6,177 nt of DNA from Neptuniibacter sp. GTDB lineage: Bacteria > Pseudomonadota > Gammaproteobacteria > Pseudomonadales > Balneatricaceae. The stretch is taken from assembly GCA_030149405.1 (NCBI GenBank), contig JASBRM010000379.1:1-6177 (forward strand). Direction: 5' to 3'. Both the position numbers and the translations under genes were made by a program. This document shows positions 1 through 6,076 of this stretch, in pieces; position 1 is the stretch's first letter, and every line of letters starts with the position of its first letter. Under the pieces are notes generated by a model. The model saw only the letters and a program-made list of their open reading frames with translations, had not been told where the DNA came from and did not search any database.

Positions 1-35
1 GGCTATATTACATGGATTTTTTGTAAGGCAAAGAC

Positions 36-62
36 AAAAAAAGCGGCAAAAGCCGCTTTTTT
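36..62 (-). terminator. Intrinsic terminator of the rpsP-rimM-trmD-rplS operon
   Basis: A GC stem AGCGGC/GCCGCT with an AAAA loop (48-51) is extended by a run of seven A (36-42) facing six T (57-62). Read on the minus strand this is a hairpin followed by a U-tract, about 20 bases past the rplS stop codon. The A/T symmetry means it could also stop transcription arriving on the plus strand from the left, but no plus-strand gene is visible in 1-35. Confidence 0.9.
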
Positions 63-81
63 GAAAAGTAGAAAGATCTGC

Positions 82-438
82 TTAGCTAAGCTTCTCTTTA
101 ATACGTGCAGACTTACCAGAACGCTCACGCATGTAGTACAGCTTAGCCTGGCGCACGTCACCGCGGCGCTTAACTTCAATGCTATCTACAGTTGTGCTGA
201 AAGTCTGGAAAGTACGTTCAACGCCCACACCGTGGGAGATTTTACGTACAGTGAAAGCAGAGTTCAGGCCGCGGTTACGCTTGCCCAGTACTACGCCTTC
301 AAACGCCTGCAGACGTGTACGCTTACCTTCAACTACTTTTACCTGAACTACAACAGTATCACCTGGTGCAAATTCTGGTACTTCTTTATTCATCTGTTCA
401 GCTTCTAGCTGCTGAATAATTAGGTTCTTGCCGCTCAT
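82..438 (-). CDS. rplS: 50S ribosomal protein L19
   Basis: Structural protein of the large ribosomal subunit, located at the interface with the 30S subunit. The 118-residue product is close to the usual ~115 residues and co-linear with E. coli L19 as I remember it. Recognisable blocks are the N-terminal QQLEAEQM helix, PGDTV near residue 26, [45 protein letters not shown] and the basic C-terminal end [15 protein letters not shown]. The ATG start is supported by a strong Shine-Dalgarno AGGAG (445-449, minus strand) six bases upstream. It is the last gene of the operon, 17 bases after trmD and followed by the terminator at 36-62. Nothing is unusual in the protein. Confidence 0.98.
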   Translation of the reverse strand: MSGKNLIIQQLEAEQMNKEVPEFAPGDTVVVQVKVVEGKRTRLQAFEGVVLGKRNRGLNSAFTVRKISHGVGVERTFQTFSTTVDSIEVKRRGDVRQAKLYYMRERSGKSARIKEKLS

Positions 439-455
439 CGGTCACTCCTAAACAT

Positions 456-1205
456 TCAACCTTCGGACCCTTGGGTCTCCCGGATAAAATCAGTTAACAA
501 TGCCTTCTGCTCAGCGTCCAACTCAAGAGATTCAAGCAAGTCAGGCCGGCGTTGCCAGGTTCTTCCTAACTGCTGTTTCAGACGCCAACGTCTGATCTCT
601 TTGTGGTTGCCGCTCAGCAACACATCAGGTACTTGCATATCATCGAGCTGTTCCGGCCGGGTAAAGTGCGGACAATCCAGCAAGCCATCGTGAAATGAAT
701 CTTCAGTAGCTGAATCCTGATGCCCCAGTACTCCAGGAACCAGACGGGAAACTGCATCAATCATGGTCATGGCCGGTAGTTCACCGCCACTGAGGACGAA
801 ATCCCCAAGCGACCACTCTTCATCAATTTCCGTTTCAATCAGGCGCTCATCAATACCTTCATAGCGCCCTGCTACTAAAATCAGCTTCTCACGTGAAGCC
901 AGTTCCTGCACTCCCGCATGATCCAGGCGGCGTCCCTGTGGTGAAAGGTAGATCACTTTGACCTCTCCTCCCGCAGCATCTTTAGCTGCTTGGATGGCAT
1001 CCCGTAGTGGCTGAACTTTCATCAGCATACCAGGACCACCCCCATAGGGCCGGTCATCTACAGTTTTATGCTTATCGTGTGCAAAGTCTCTAGGACTCCA
1101 GCACTCCATCTGTATCAAACCGTTTTTGACTGCTCTGCCTGTAACGCCGTAGCAACGAATTGCTTCAAACATCTCAGGAAAGAGTGTCACCACACCGAAC
1201 CACAT
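456..1205 (-). CDS. trmD: tRNA (guanine(37)-N1)-methyltransferase TrmD
   Basis: SPOUT-class enzyme that uses S-adenosylmethionine to make m1G37 next to the anticodon in tRNAs reading CNN and some other codons, which prevents +1 frameshifting. At 249 residues it has the family's usual size. It opens with [13 protein letters not shown]. The trefoil-knot AdoMet site is visible as YLSPQG (86-91), GRYEGIDER (113-121) and [11 protein letters not shown] (132-142). Arg154 and Asp169 (in SATEDSF) sit at the numbers known for catalysis in the E. coli enzyme. The C-terminal tRNA-binding domain includes [13 protein letters not shown] (196-208). The start codon lies three bases after the rimM stop and has no good Shine-Dalgarno (only GAG nine bases upstream). 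Coupling to rimM and low expression are therefore likely, in keeping with known low TrmD output relative to the ribosomal proteins in this operon. Confidence 0.98.
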   Translation of the reverse strand: MWFGVVTLFPEMFEAIRCYGVTGRAVKNGLIQMECWSPRDFAHDKHKTVDDRPYGGGPGMLMKVQPLRDAIQAAKDAAGGEVKVIYLSPQGRRLDHAGVQELASREKLILVAGRYEGIDERLIETEIDEEWSLGDFVLSGGELPAMTMIDAVSRLVPGVLGHQDSATEDSFHDGLLDCPHFTRPEQLDDMQVPDVLLSGNHKEIRRWRLKQQLGRTWQRRPDLLESLELDAEQKALLTDFIRETQGSEG

Positions 1206-1208
1206 GGT

Positions 1209-1742
1209 TCAGAACTCGGGGTCCCAATCGACCCGCATAGTACCTGTTTCCAGGTCAATTTCTTTAATCACCTGATCTGGTAGATAAGGCAGTAAACGCT
1301 CTTTTTGATCGATACTGTCTTTGTTACCTTTTACCACCAGCACATCATTTGAACCGGTTTCCATCAGGTGGCTTACCTTGCCTAACAACTGGTCAGACTC
1401 GGTATAAACTAATAGGTTTTGTAACTGGCTCCAGTAGTACTCACCTTCCTTCAATTCGGGAAGAAGACTGCTGTCGGCTAAGATCTCGTACCCGCAATAA
1501 GTTTGCGCAACATTTCGATCATCAACACCCTCCAGTTTTGCAATCAGGCCCTTACCATGTTTTTTGCTCGCCGACACCTTAACTTCTTTTAAGGTACCGC
1601 CAACTTTCAGTTGCCATGGCTGGTAGTTAAAGATGTTTTCCATTGGATCTGTGAATGAGTAAATTTTTACCCAGCCTTTAATCCCATAGACTGCAGTAAT
1701 TTTGCCGAGAACCATGTTCTCTTTCTGCGGATTACTGCTCAT
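1209..1742 (-). CDS. rimM: 16S rRNA processing / 30S maturation factor RimM
   Basis: Assembly factor that binds ribosomal protein S19 and helps mature the 3' (head) domain of the 30S subunit, including 16S rRNA processing. The 177-residue protein has the two-domain layout of the family. The N-terminal RimM barrel starts at VLGKITAVYGIKGWVKIYSFTD (about residues 11-32). The C-terminal PRC-barrel begins at the EYYWSQLQNL motif (101-110, carrying the conserved aromatic pair) and continues through LGKVSHLMETGSNDVLVV. It ends with LLPYLPDQVIKEIDL and the typical closing MRVDWDPEF. AGGA (1749-1752, minus strand) six bases before the ATG supports the start. It lies 29 bases after rpsP and three bases before trmD, so it is co-transcribed with both. 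Confidence 0.97.
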   Translation of the reverse strand: MSSNPQKENMVLGKITAVYGIKGWVKIYSFTDPMENIFNYQPWQLKVGGTLKEVKVSASKKHGKGLIAKLEGVDDRNVAQTYCGYEILADSSLLPELKEGEYYWSQLQNLLVYTESDQLLGKVSHLMETGSNDVLVVKGNKDSIDQKERLLPYLPDQVIKEIDLETGTMRVDWDPEF

Positions 1743-1771
1743 CCTATATCCTGATCAAAACCTACCAAAAA

Positions 1772-2020
1772 TTACTTAGCTGCTTTAGCTTCTTTTACCA
1801 GCTTAGCAACGCGATCAGACAGCTGTGCGCCTTTGCTCTGCCAGTACTCTACACGGTCAAGATCGATACGAAGACCTTCTTCCTGACCACGTGCAGTAGG
1901 GTTAAAGAAACCCACACGCTCAATAAAACGGCTATCACGCGCATTACGCGAGTCCGCTACTGAGATGTGATAGAAAGGACGCTTCTTAGCGCCACCACGA
2001 GACAAACGAATTATTACCAT
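1772..2020 (-). CDS. rpsP: 30S ribosomal protein S16
   Basis: Small-subunit protein that binds 16S rRNA in the body of the 30S particle and is needed for its assembly. The 82 residues match the family length. The diagnostic core is present: [17 protein letters not shown], then [21 protein letters not shown] (about residues 21-41), [11 protein letters not shown], and the lysine/alanine-rich C-terminus. A moderate Shine-Dalgarno AAGGG (2029-2033, minus strand) stands eight bases before the ATG. It is the first gene of the operon with rimM, trmD and rplS. It is separated from upstream ffh by a terminator and a likely promoter. Confidence 0.98.
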   Translation of the reverse strand: MVIIRLSRGGAKKRPFYHISVADSRNARDSRFIERVGFFNPTARGQEEGLRIDLDRVEYWQSKGAQLSDRVAKLVKEAKAAK

Positions 2021-2047
2021 GCGTTAGACCCTTTTATTGAGTGGGTT

Positions 2048-2076
2048 TTAATATCGCCCACTGTTTGATTCCCCAA
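2048..2076 (-). promoter_or_regulatory. Candidate sigma70 promoter of the rpsP operon
   Basis: On the minus strand, TTGGGG (2071-2076) is followed after 17 bases by TATTAA (2048-2053). This matches the -35 consensus partly and the -10 at four of six positions. Transcription would begin about 20 bases before the rpsP ATG. The location just past the ffh terminator is where an operon promoter is expected. Two small inverted repeats coincide with it: TGATT-N4-AATCA (2066-2079) over the -35 and GTGGG-N11-CCCAC (2041-2061) around the -10. The hexamers are weak, so this is a positional inference. Confidence 0.35.
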
Positions 2077-2105
2077 TCAGCTTTTTACAGGCAGACTGGA
2101 CCATT

Positions 2106-2148
2106 AAAAAATCAGGGCGGCAATTCTACGCGAATTTACCGCCCTGAT
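2106..2148 (-). terminator. Intrinsic terminator downstream of ffh
   Basis: ATCAGGGCGG (2111-2120) is perfectly complementary to CCGCCCTGAT (2139-2148). An inner stem AATTC/GAATT (2122-2126 with 2132-2136) closes a five-base loop. On the minus strand the stem is followed by six T (complement of A 2106-2111). It lies about 160 bases beyond the ffh stop and upstream of the proposed rpsP promoter, so it should separate ffh transcription from the ribosomal operon at least partly. Confidence 0.85.
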
Positions 2149-2184
2149 AAAGTCTTTTTGCTTATTTAGCCTCTCGCCGGAAAC

Positions 2185-2306
2185 CCTAGCCAGTATCAAT
2201 GTTTCAGGGCAAGGCAAAAATCTGTGAATAAGCGCAGCCTACTTATGTGTAGATGAGCATTTTGAACAGATTTTTAACGCCGAACTGGAGCATTGAGGCC
2301 GCTAGG
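2185..2306. repeat. Long nested imperfect palindrome next to the ffh stop codon
   Basis: Three tiers of inverted repeat fold on one centre. The outer ends CCTAGC (2185-2190) and GCTAGG (2301-2306) are exact complements. A second arm at 2196-2207 pairs with 2285-2296 over 12 positions, including exact TCAATG/CATTGA and CAG/CTG, with two T-G pairs. AAAAATCTGT (2216-2225) is an exact ten-base complement of ACAGATTTTT (2266-2275). A short central CTAC/GTAG (2239-2242 with 2249-2252) surrounds the apex. The element ends one base before the ffh stop codon and has no coding potential I can support. Its form resembles dispersed intergenic palindromes of gammaproteobacteria, but a second copy is not present in this window, so its repeat status is inference. 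Confidence 0.6.
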
Positions 2307-2307
2307 A

Positions 2308-3711
2308 TCACATGCGTGGGAAGCCGCCTGGACCACCCATTCCGCCTGGGCCACCGCCCATACCTGGTGGCAGCATACCTTTCATACCGCGCATCATCTT
2401 CGCCATGCCGCCTTTGCCGCTGAATTTCTTCATCATTTTCGACATCTGCTTATGTTGCTTGAGCAGGCGGTTAACGTCCTGAATCTGTGTACCAGAACCT
2501 TTGGCAATACGCTTTTTACGAGAACCCGAAATAATCTCAGGCTTGCGGCGTTCTTCCGGGGTCATGGAGTTGATGATCACTTCCATCTGCTGCATGCCTT
2601 TTTCGGCACCGGCAGTGTCGGCAGTCTGTGCCAACTGCCCCATACCAGGCAGCTTGTCCAGCATGCCCATCATGCCGCCCATGTTATTCATCTGCTGAAT
2701 CTGTTCCCGGAAGTCTTCCAGATCAAAGCCTTTACCTTTTTTGATCTTCTTAGCGAACTTTTCAGCTTTCGCTTTATCGATCTTCTGTTCAGCTTCTTCG
2801 ATCAGGGAGAGAACATCACCCATACCCAAGATACGCGAAGCCACACGATCCGGATGGAACGGCTCCAGAGCATCGGTTTTCTCACCTACACCCAGGAATT
2901 TAATCGGCTTGCCGGTGATATGACGAACAGAAAGCGCCGCACCACCACGAGCATCACCATCTGTTTTGGTCAGAATCACACCCGAAAGCGGCAGAACTTC
3001 GTTAAACGCGCGAGCAGTGTTAGCAGCATCCTGACCCGTCATCGCATCGACAACAAATAGAGTTTCTACCGGATTAACTGCTGCATGCAGGCGTTTAATT
3101 TCGCCCATCATATCTTCATCTACGTGAAGACGACCCGCAGTATCCACCAAAAGCACATCATGATGCTGGATACGCGCGTGCTGAATAGCGGCATTGGCAA
3201 TATCTACAGGGTCCTGATCAGCAGTTGATGGGAAGAAATCCACTTCCACCTCACCTGCAAGAGTTTCCAGCTGTTTAATCGCCGCTGGACGATAAACATC
3301 CGCCGAAACGACCAGAACTTTCTTTTTCTCACGTTCACGCAGGTGTTTACCCAGTTTTGCTACAGATGTGGTTTTACCTGCACCCTGCAAACCCGCCATT
3401 AACACAACCGCTGGAGGAGTGGTCGCCAGGTTCAGCTGTTCATTAGCTTCACCCATCACTTTGACCATCTCTTCATTGACGATCTTTACGAACACCTGGC
3501 CCGGAGTAAGACTCTTGGTTACTTCTGTCCCAACAGCACGCTCTTTAACACTGTTTACAAACTCTTTTACAACCGGAAGCGCCACATCAGCTTCCAATAG
3601 AGCCATACGCACTTCACGCAACGTACCTTTGATATTGTCCTCAGTCAGTTTTGCCTGACCAGTAACGGACTTAAGGGTTTGCGTGAGTCGTTCTGTTAAA
3701 TTCTCAAACAT
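2308..3711 (-). CDS. ffh: Signal recognition particle protein Ffh (SRP54)
   Basis: GTPase that, with 4.5S RNA, binds signal sequences emerging from the ribosome and delivers the complex to FtsY at the inner membrane. At 467 residues it is slightly longer than the E. coli protein. The N domain covers about 1-90, with ALLEADVALPVV at 37-48. The G domain shows the P-loop GLQGAGKTT (107-115), DVYRPAA (138-144), DTAGR (190-194), TKTDGDARGG (248-257) and GVGEKTDALEPF (274-285). The methionine-rich M domain follows from about 330 and carries the RNA-binding SGSRKKRIAKGSG (395-407). The last ~30 residues form a Gly/Met/Pro-rich tail ending GGFPRM. GAGG (3718-3721, minus strand) six bases before the ATG supports the start. 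It is transcribed away from ypjD and has its own terminator at 2106-2148. Confidence 0.98.
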   Translation of the reverse strand: MFENLTERLTQTLKSVTGQAKLTEDNIKGTLREVRMALLEADVALPVVKEFVNSVKERAVGTEVTKSLTPGQVFVKIVNEEMVKVMGEANEQLNLATTPPAVVLMAGLQGAGKTTSVAKLGKHLREREKKKVLVVSADVYRPAAIKQLETLAGEVEVDFFPSTADQDPVDIANAAIQHARIQHHDVLLVDTAGRLHVDEDMMGEIKRLHAAVNPVETLFVVDAMTGQDAANTARAFNEVLPLSGVILTKTDGDARGGAALSVRHITGKPIKFLGVGEKTDALEPFHPDRVASRILGMGDVLSLIEEAEQKIDKAKAEKFAKKIKKGKGFDLEDFREQIQQMNNMGGMMGMLDKLPGMGQLAQTADTAGAEKGMQQMEVIINSMTPEERRKPEIISGSRKKRIAKGSGTQIQDVNRLLKQHKQMSKMMKKFSGKGGMAKMMRGMKGMLPPGMGGGPGGMGGPGGFPRM

Positions 3712-3771
3712 TTTTTGCCTCGACTTTCCTCTGGGCCTTCAGCACAGGTCGAATTAGAGAAAAGGATGTGA

Positions 3772-3803
3772 TTAATTTATGACCGGGCATTATACAGGGT
3801 CAA
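3772..3803 (-). promoter_or_regulatory. Candidate ffh promoter region
   Basis: The minus strand carries an exact TATAAT (3789-3794), about 78 bases before the ffh ATG, but its -35 position (CTGCTA at 17-base spacing) is poor. An overlapping alternative uses TTGACC (3798-3803) as -35 with an A/T-rich -10 such as ATAAAT at 3775-3780. Either fits the 198-base divergent gap 3712-3909. In the ypjD direction I see only GTGACA (3847-3852) without a convincing -10, so no promoter is called for that gene. Confidence 0.45.
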
Positions 3804-3909
3804 AAAAGACATAGCAGCCCCCACTGCTTTTATCCTATGCCCAACTGTGACAAACTAGCCTTTCGTATTGATTCTTTTAGCCTTCCAGACAGGGAAATTC
3901 AGTTAGATC

Positions 3910-4695
3910 ATGCTTGCCCTTTCCACTCTCATTGCCGTATCACTCTATTCAGTAGCGGGTTTTCTGCAGTGGCAAGTCATGCAGGGAGAGAGCAAACCGC
4001 CTCGCTCCAGGAATCAGCTCATTGGTCTTATCGCCTTTATCTCTCATTCTCTGTCGGTTTATCTGGTTCTGCACCAATCTTCAGGTATTAATCTTGAAGT
4101 TGTGAGTGTTGGCTCTCTGATTTCCTGGCTTGTAGCAGGATTGGTTCTTCTGAGCAGCCTGCGACAAAATATCGATAACCTCTTTATAGGGGTTTTCCCA
4201 ATGGCTGCCGTAACCGCCCTTTTAGCCTGGGTCGCTGGCTCAGAAGTGGGAAAAATGTACGAAGGTGGATTGATCGCGCACATTCTGCTTTCAATTCTGG
4301 CTTACAGTATTTTCACAATTTCAGTTCTACAGGCGATACTGCTTTCAAGGCAGGAAGCTGCGCTTAAACAACATCATACCCGCGGTCTGATTGCGTCTCT
4401 GCCACCACTGCAGACCATGGAAAGATTGCTGTTTGAGATGATCTGGACCGGCCTTATTCTGTTATCCGCCTCTTTGGTATCCGGATTTATCTTCCTTGAA
4501 GATCTGTTCTCACAGCAATTAGTGCATAAGACCGTATTATCGATCCTTGCGTGGTTGTTCTACGCAACCCTGCTGTTTGGGCGCATGACCTTTGGCTGGA
4601 GAAGCCATACCGCCGTGCGCTGGACCATTGCCGGTTTTATCATCCTGGCACTAGGCTTCTTTGGGAGTAAAGCGGTTATCGAATGGCTGGTATAG
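3910..4695 (+). CDS. ypjD: Inner membrane protein YpjD, CcsA/cytochrome c assembly-like family
   Basis: Polytopic membrane protein of the cytochrome c assembly (CcsA/CcmC-like) family; the exact role of the YpjD branch is not established. The 261 residues hold about eight hydrophobic segments: 1-21, 36-56, 62-85, 89-111, 121-146, 172-196, 207-226 and 236-260. Family-like stretches include SVGSLISW (66-73), HILLSILAYS (124-133), MERLLFEMIWTGLILL (170-185), HKTVLSILAW (206-215), GWRSHTAVRW and the ending FGSKAVIEWLV. His46 and His124 lie in membrane segments and align with histidines in E. coli YpjD as I recall it. They are possible heme ligands. The tryptophan-rich WWD motif of heme handlers is not seen. 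The start has only AGGGAA (3891-3896) 13 bases upstream, so initiation may be weak, but the N-terminus fits the family. It is divergent from ffh, an arrangement also known in enterics. Confidence 0.9.
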   Translation: MLALSTLIAVSLYSVAGFLQWQVMQGESKPPRSRNQLIGLIAFISHSLSVYLVLHQSSGINLEVVSVGSLISWLVAGLVLLSSLRQNIDNLFIGVFPMAAVTALLAWVAGSEVGKMYEGGLIAHILLSILAYSIFTISVLQAILLSRQEAALKQHHTRGLIASLPPLQTMERLLFEMIWTGLILLSASLVSGFIFLEDLFSQQLVHKTVLSILAWLFYATLLFGRMTFGWRSHTAVRWTIAGFIILALGFFGSKAVIEWLV

Positions 4696-4717
4696 CCGGA
4701 TTATCTGTTGGTATATC

Positions 4718-4746
4718 TTGACAGCCACACACCCACATTTAAAAAT
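4718..4746 (+). promoter_or_regulatory. Candidate promoter of the CNNM/CorC-family gene
   Basis: A perfect -35 hexamer TTGACA (4718-4723) lies in the 82-base gap after ypjD. An A-rich -10 follows: AAAAAT at 4741-4746 with 17-base spacing, or TAAAAA at 4740-4745 with 16, each matching four of six consensus positions. The start of transcription would fall near 4753, about 25 bases before the TTG codon. The gene could therefore be expressed independently of ypjD. Confidence 0.45.
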
Positions 4747-4765
4747 ACCTTTCCATTAATAAGAT

Positions 4766-4768
4766 AGG
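4766..4768 (+). promoter_or_regulatory. Shine-Dalgarno supporting a TTG start
   Basis: AGG (within ATAGGC) stands nine bases before TTG at 4778. An in-frame TAA at 4760-4762 rules out any earlier start. The next in-frame ATG is at about 4865, inside the conserved SETGMM motif, and would remove the first membrane segment. The TTG is therefore the only start giving a full-length protein. Confidence 0.6.
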
Positions 4769-4777
4769 CTTACAGTC

Positions 4778-6052
4778 TTGGAAGACGCGTCGATAAGTTT
4801 TCTTCTTGGGGTACTTTGCTTCCTCATTCTTTGCTCAGCTTTCTTCTCCAGCTCAGAAACCGGAATGATGTCACTCAACCGTTATAGGTTGAAACATCTG
4901 GTCAAGAAAAAGCACCGCGGTGCCCGTAAAGCCAGCAAACTTCTGGAACGTCCGGATCGCCTGATTGGCGTTATTCTCATTGGTAACAACTTTGTAAATA
5001 TTCTGGCCTCCGCAATTGCGACGGTTATTGCCGTGCGTTTATGGGGCGATGCAGGTATTGCCATTGCAACGGCTGCGCTGACGGTTGTTATCCTGATCTT
5101 TGCAGAAGTATCGCCAAAGACTATGGCTGCACTTCATCCGGAAAAAATTGCGTTTCCAGCATCCTATCTTTTAGCCCCGCTGCTCAAGCTGATCTACCCA
5201 TTGGTTTGGGTGATTAATGGCATCACCAATACATTCCTGCGCCTGTTCGGGGTCAACGTCACCGGTGATAACAGTCACCACCTCAGCACTGAAGAGCTGA
5301 GAACACTGGTCAACGAAGCCGGCGCCCTGTTACCACAAAACAATCAGGATATGTTGCTGGGTGTACTGGAGCTTTCTGAAGTTACAGTGAGCGACATCAT
5401 GATTCCTCGGAATGAGGTTGTAGGAATTGACCTGGATGACGACATTGATGCCATCATCGAACATCTGAGCGAGACGGAGTACACCCGACTGCCTGTTTAT
5501 CAAGGTGAGTTGAATAAGGTCGTCGGCATCCTGCATATGCGCAACCTTGCACAGGTTTTTCATCAGGGTAGTGTGACTAAGGCTGCTATTCTTCAGGTCA
5601 TCAAAGAGCCTTACTTTATTCCTGAAAGCACGCCATTACAGACTCAGATTCTGCACTTCCAATCTCAGAACCGACGCATCGGGCTGGTTGTTGACGAGTA
5701 TGGTGATGTTCAGGGCATTGTTACTCTTGAAGACATTCTCGAAGAAATTGTGGGCGAGCTCTCTTCAGGCAGCAGTGAAGAGGATCAGGACGTCTTCCTT
5801 CAGGAAGATGGTAGCTATTTTGTAGATGGCACAGCTTATATTCGAGATGTGAATAAATCTCTTGAATGGGAACTGCCGACGGACGGCCCTAAAACAGTTA
5901 ACGGTCTGATTACTGAAACCCTGGAATCGATACCCGATTCTAATGTTTGTCTACAGATTGAGAACTACCAGATAGAAACATTGCAGATCAGCGATAATGT
6001 AATCAAAACAGCACGGATTACCGCTTTAGCCAAGCAACAGGAAGAAGAATAA
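4778..6052 (+). CDS. yfjD: CNNM/CorC-family membrane protein (HlyC/CorC family transporter, YfjD/CorB type)
   Basis: Membrane protein of the CNNM/CorB family, associated with Mg2+ (and Co2+) transport or resistance; its substrate here is inferred from family. The 424 residues show the full domain order. The DUF21/CNNM membrane domain (about 1-190) has hydrophobic segments near 7-25, 62-86, 93-112 and 127-150. It carries SSSETGMMSLNRYR (24-37), IGNNFVNILAS (68-78) and FAEVSPKT (108-115), which are the residues conserved around the ion site in the family. A CBS pair follows (about 203-262 and 270-328), with IMIPRNEV (207-214) and LVVDEYGDVQGIVTLEDILEEIVG (303-326). The C-terminal CorC_HlyC domain (about 340-420) includes DGSYFVDGTAYIRDVN and KTVNGLI. 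With the TTG start, SETG falls at the same residue number as in E. coli YfjD as I recall it. In Salmonella the homologue is called CorB. The gene lies 82 bases after ypjD, with its own candidate promoter. Confidence 0.93.
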   Translation: MEDASISFLLGVLCFLILCSAFFSSSETGMMSLNRYRLKHLVKKKHRGARKASKLLERPDRLIGVILIGNNFVNILASAIATVIAVRLWGDAGIAIATAALTVVILIFAEVSPKTMAALHPEKIAFPASYLLAPLLKLIYPLVWVINGITNTFLRLFGVNVTGDNSHHLSTEELRTLVNEAGALLPQNNQDMLLGVLELSEVTVSDIMIPRNEVVGIDLDDDIDAIIEHLSETEYTRLPVYQGELNKVVGILHMRNLAQVFHQGSVTKAAILQVIKEPYFIPESTPLQTQILHFQSQNRRIGLVVDEYGDVQGIVTLEDILEEIVGELSSGSSEEDQDVFLQEDGSYFVDGTAYIRDVNKSLEWELPTDGPKTVNGLITETLESIPDSNVCLQIENYQIETLQISDNVIKTARITALAKQQEEE

Positions 6053-6076
6053 AAAAGGGCTCCAAAGCCCTTTTTT
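6051..6076. terminator. Shared bidirectional terminator between convergent genes
   Basis: AAAAAAGGGCT (6051-6061) and AGCCCTTTTTT (6066-6076) form a perfect 11-base-pair stem with a CCAA loop. Both strands read as a GC stem followed by six T. The structure overlaps the stop codon of the upstream plus-strand gene (6050-6052) and the stop codon of the minus-strand gene (6075-6077), so one hairpin serves both. Confidence 0.92.

Noticed and set aside
61..408. 115-residue open frame on the plus strand opposite rplS
   Set aside because: It is antisense to L19 and begins within the operon terminator. It has Thr/Phe/Leu-rich shadow composition and no recognisable motif.
464..476. GACCC/GGGTC inverted repeat at the end of trmD
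   Set aside because: It is five pairs with a two-base centre inside codons, has no U-tract and lies before a well-formed rplS ribosome-binding site. It is not enough for an attenuator call.
2293..3060. 255-residue open frame on the plus strand opposite ffh
   Set aside because: It lies wholly antisense to the clearly recognisable Ffh G and M domains. Its His/Phe/Thr-rich composition is what the complement of a Met/Lys/Asp-rich coding sequence gives. There is no domain or ribosome-binding site.
3802..3839. Hairpin AGCAG/CTGCT flanked by an A-run and a short T-run in the ffh-ypjD gap
   Set aside because: The stem is only five pairs with a six-base loop and four T. It lies between divergent genes where no terminator is expected, so I treat it as chance or, at most, promoter-region structure.
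3837..4091. 84-residue open frame overlapping the 5' part of ypjD
   Set aside because: It is a different frame of the ypjD leader and first helices. The ypjD frame has clear family similarity and membrane segments; this one has none.
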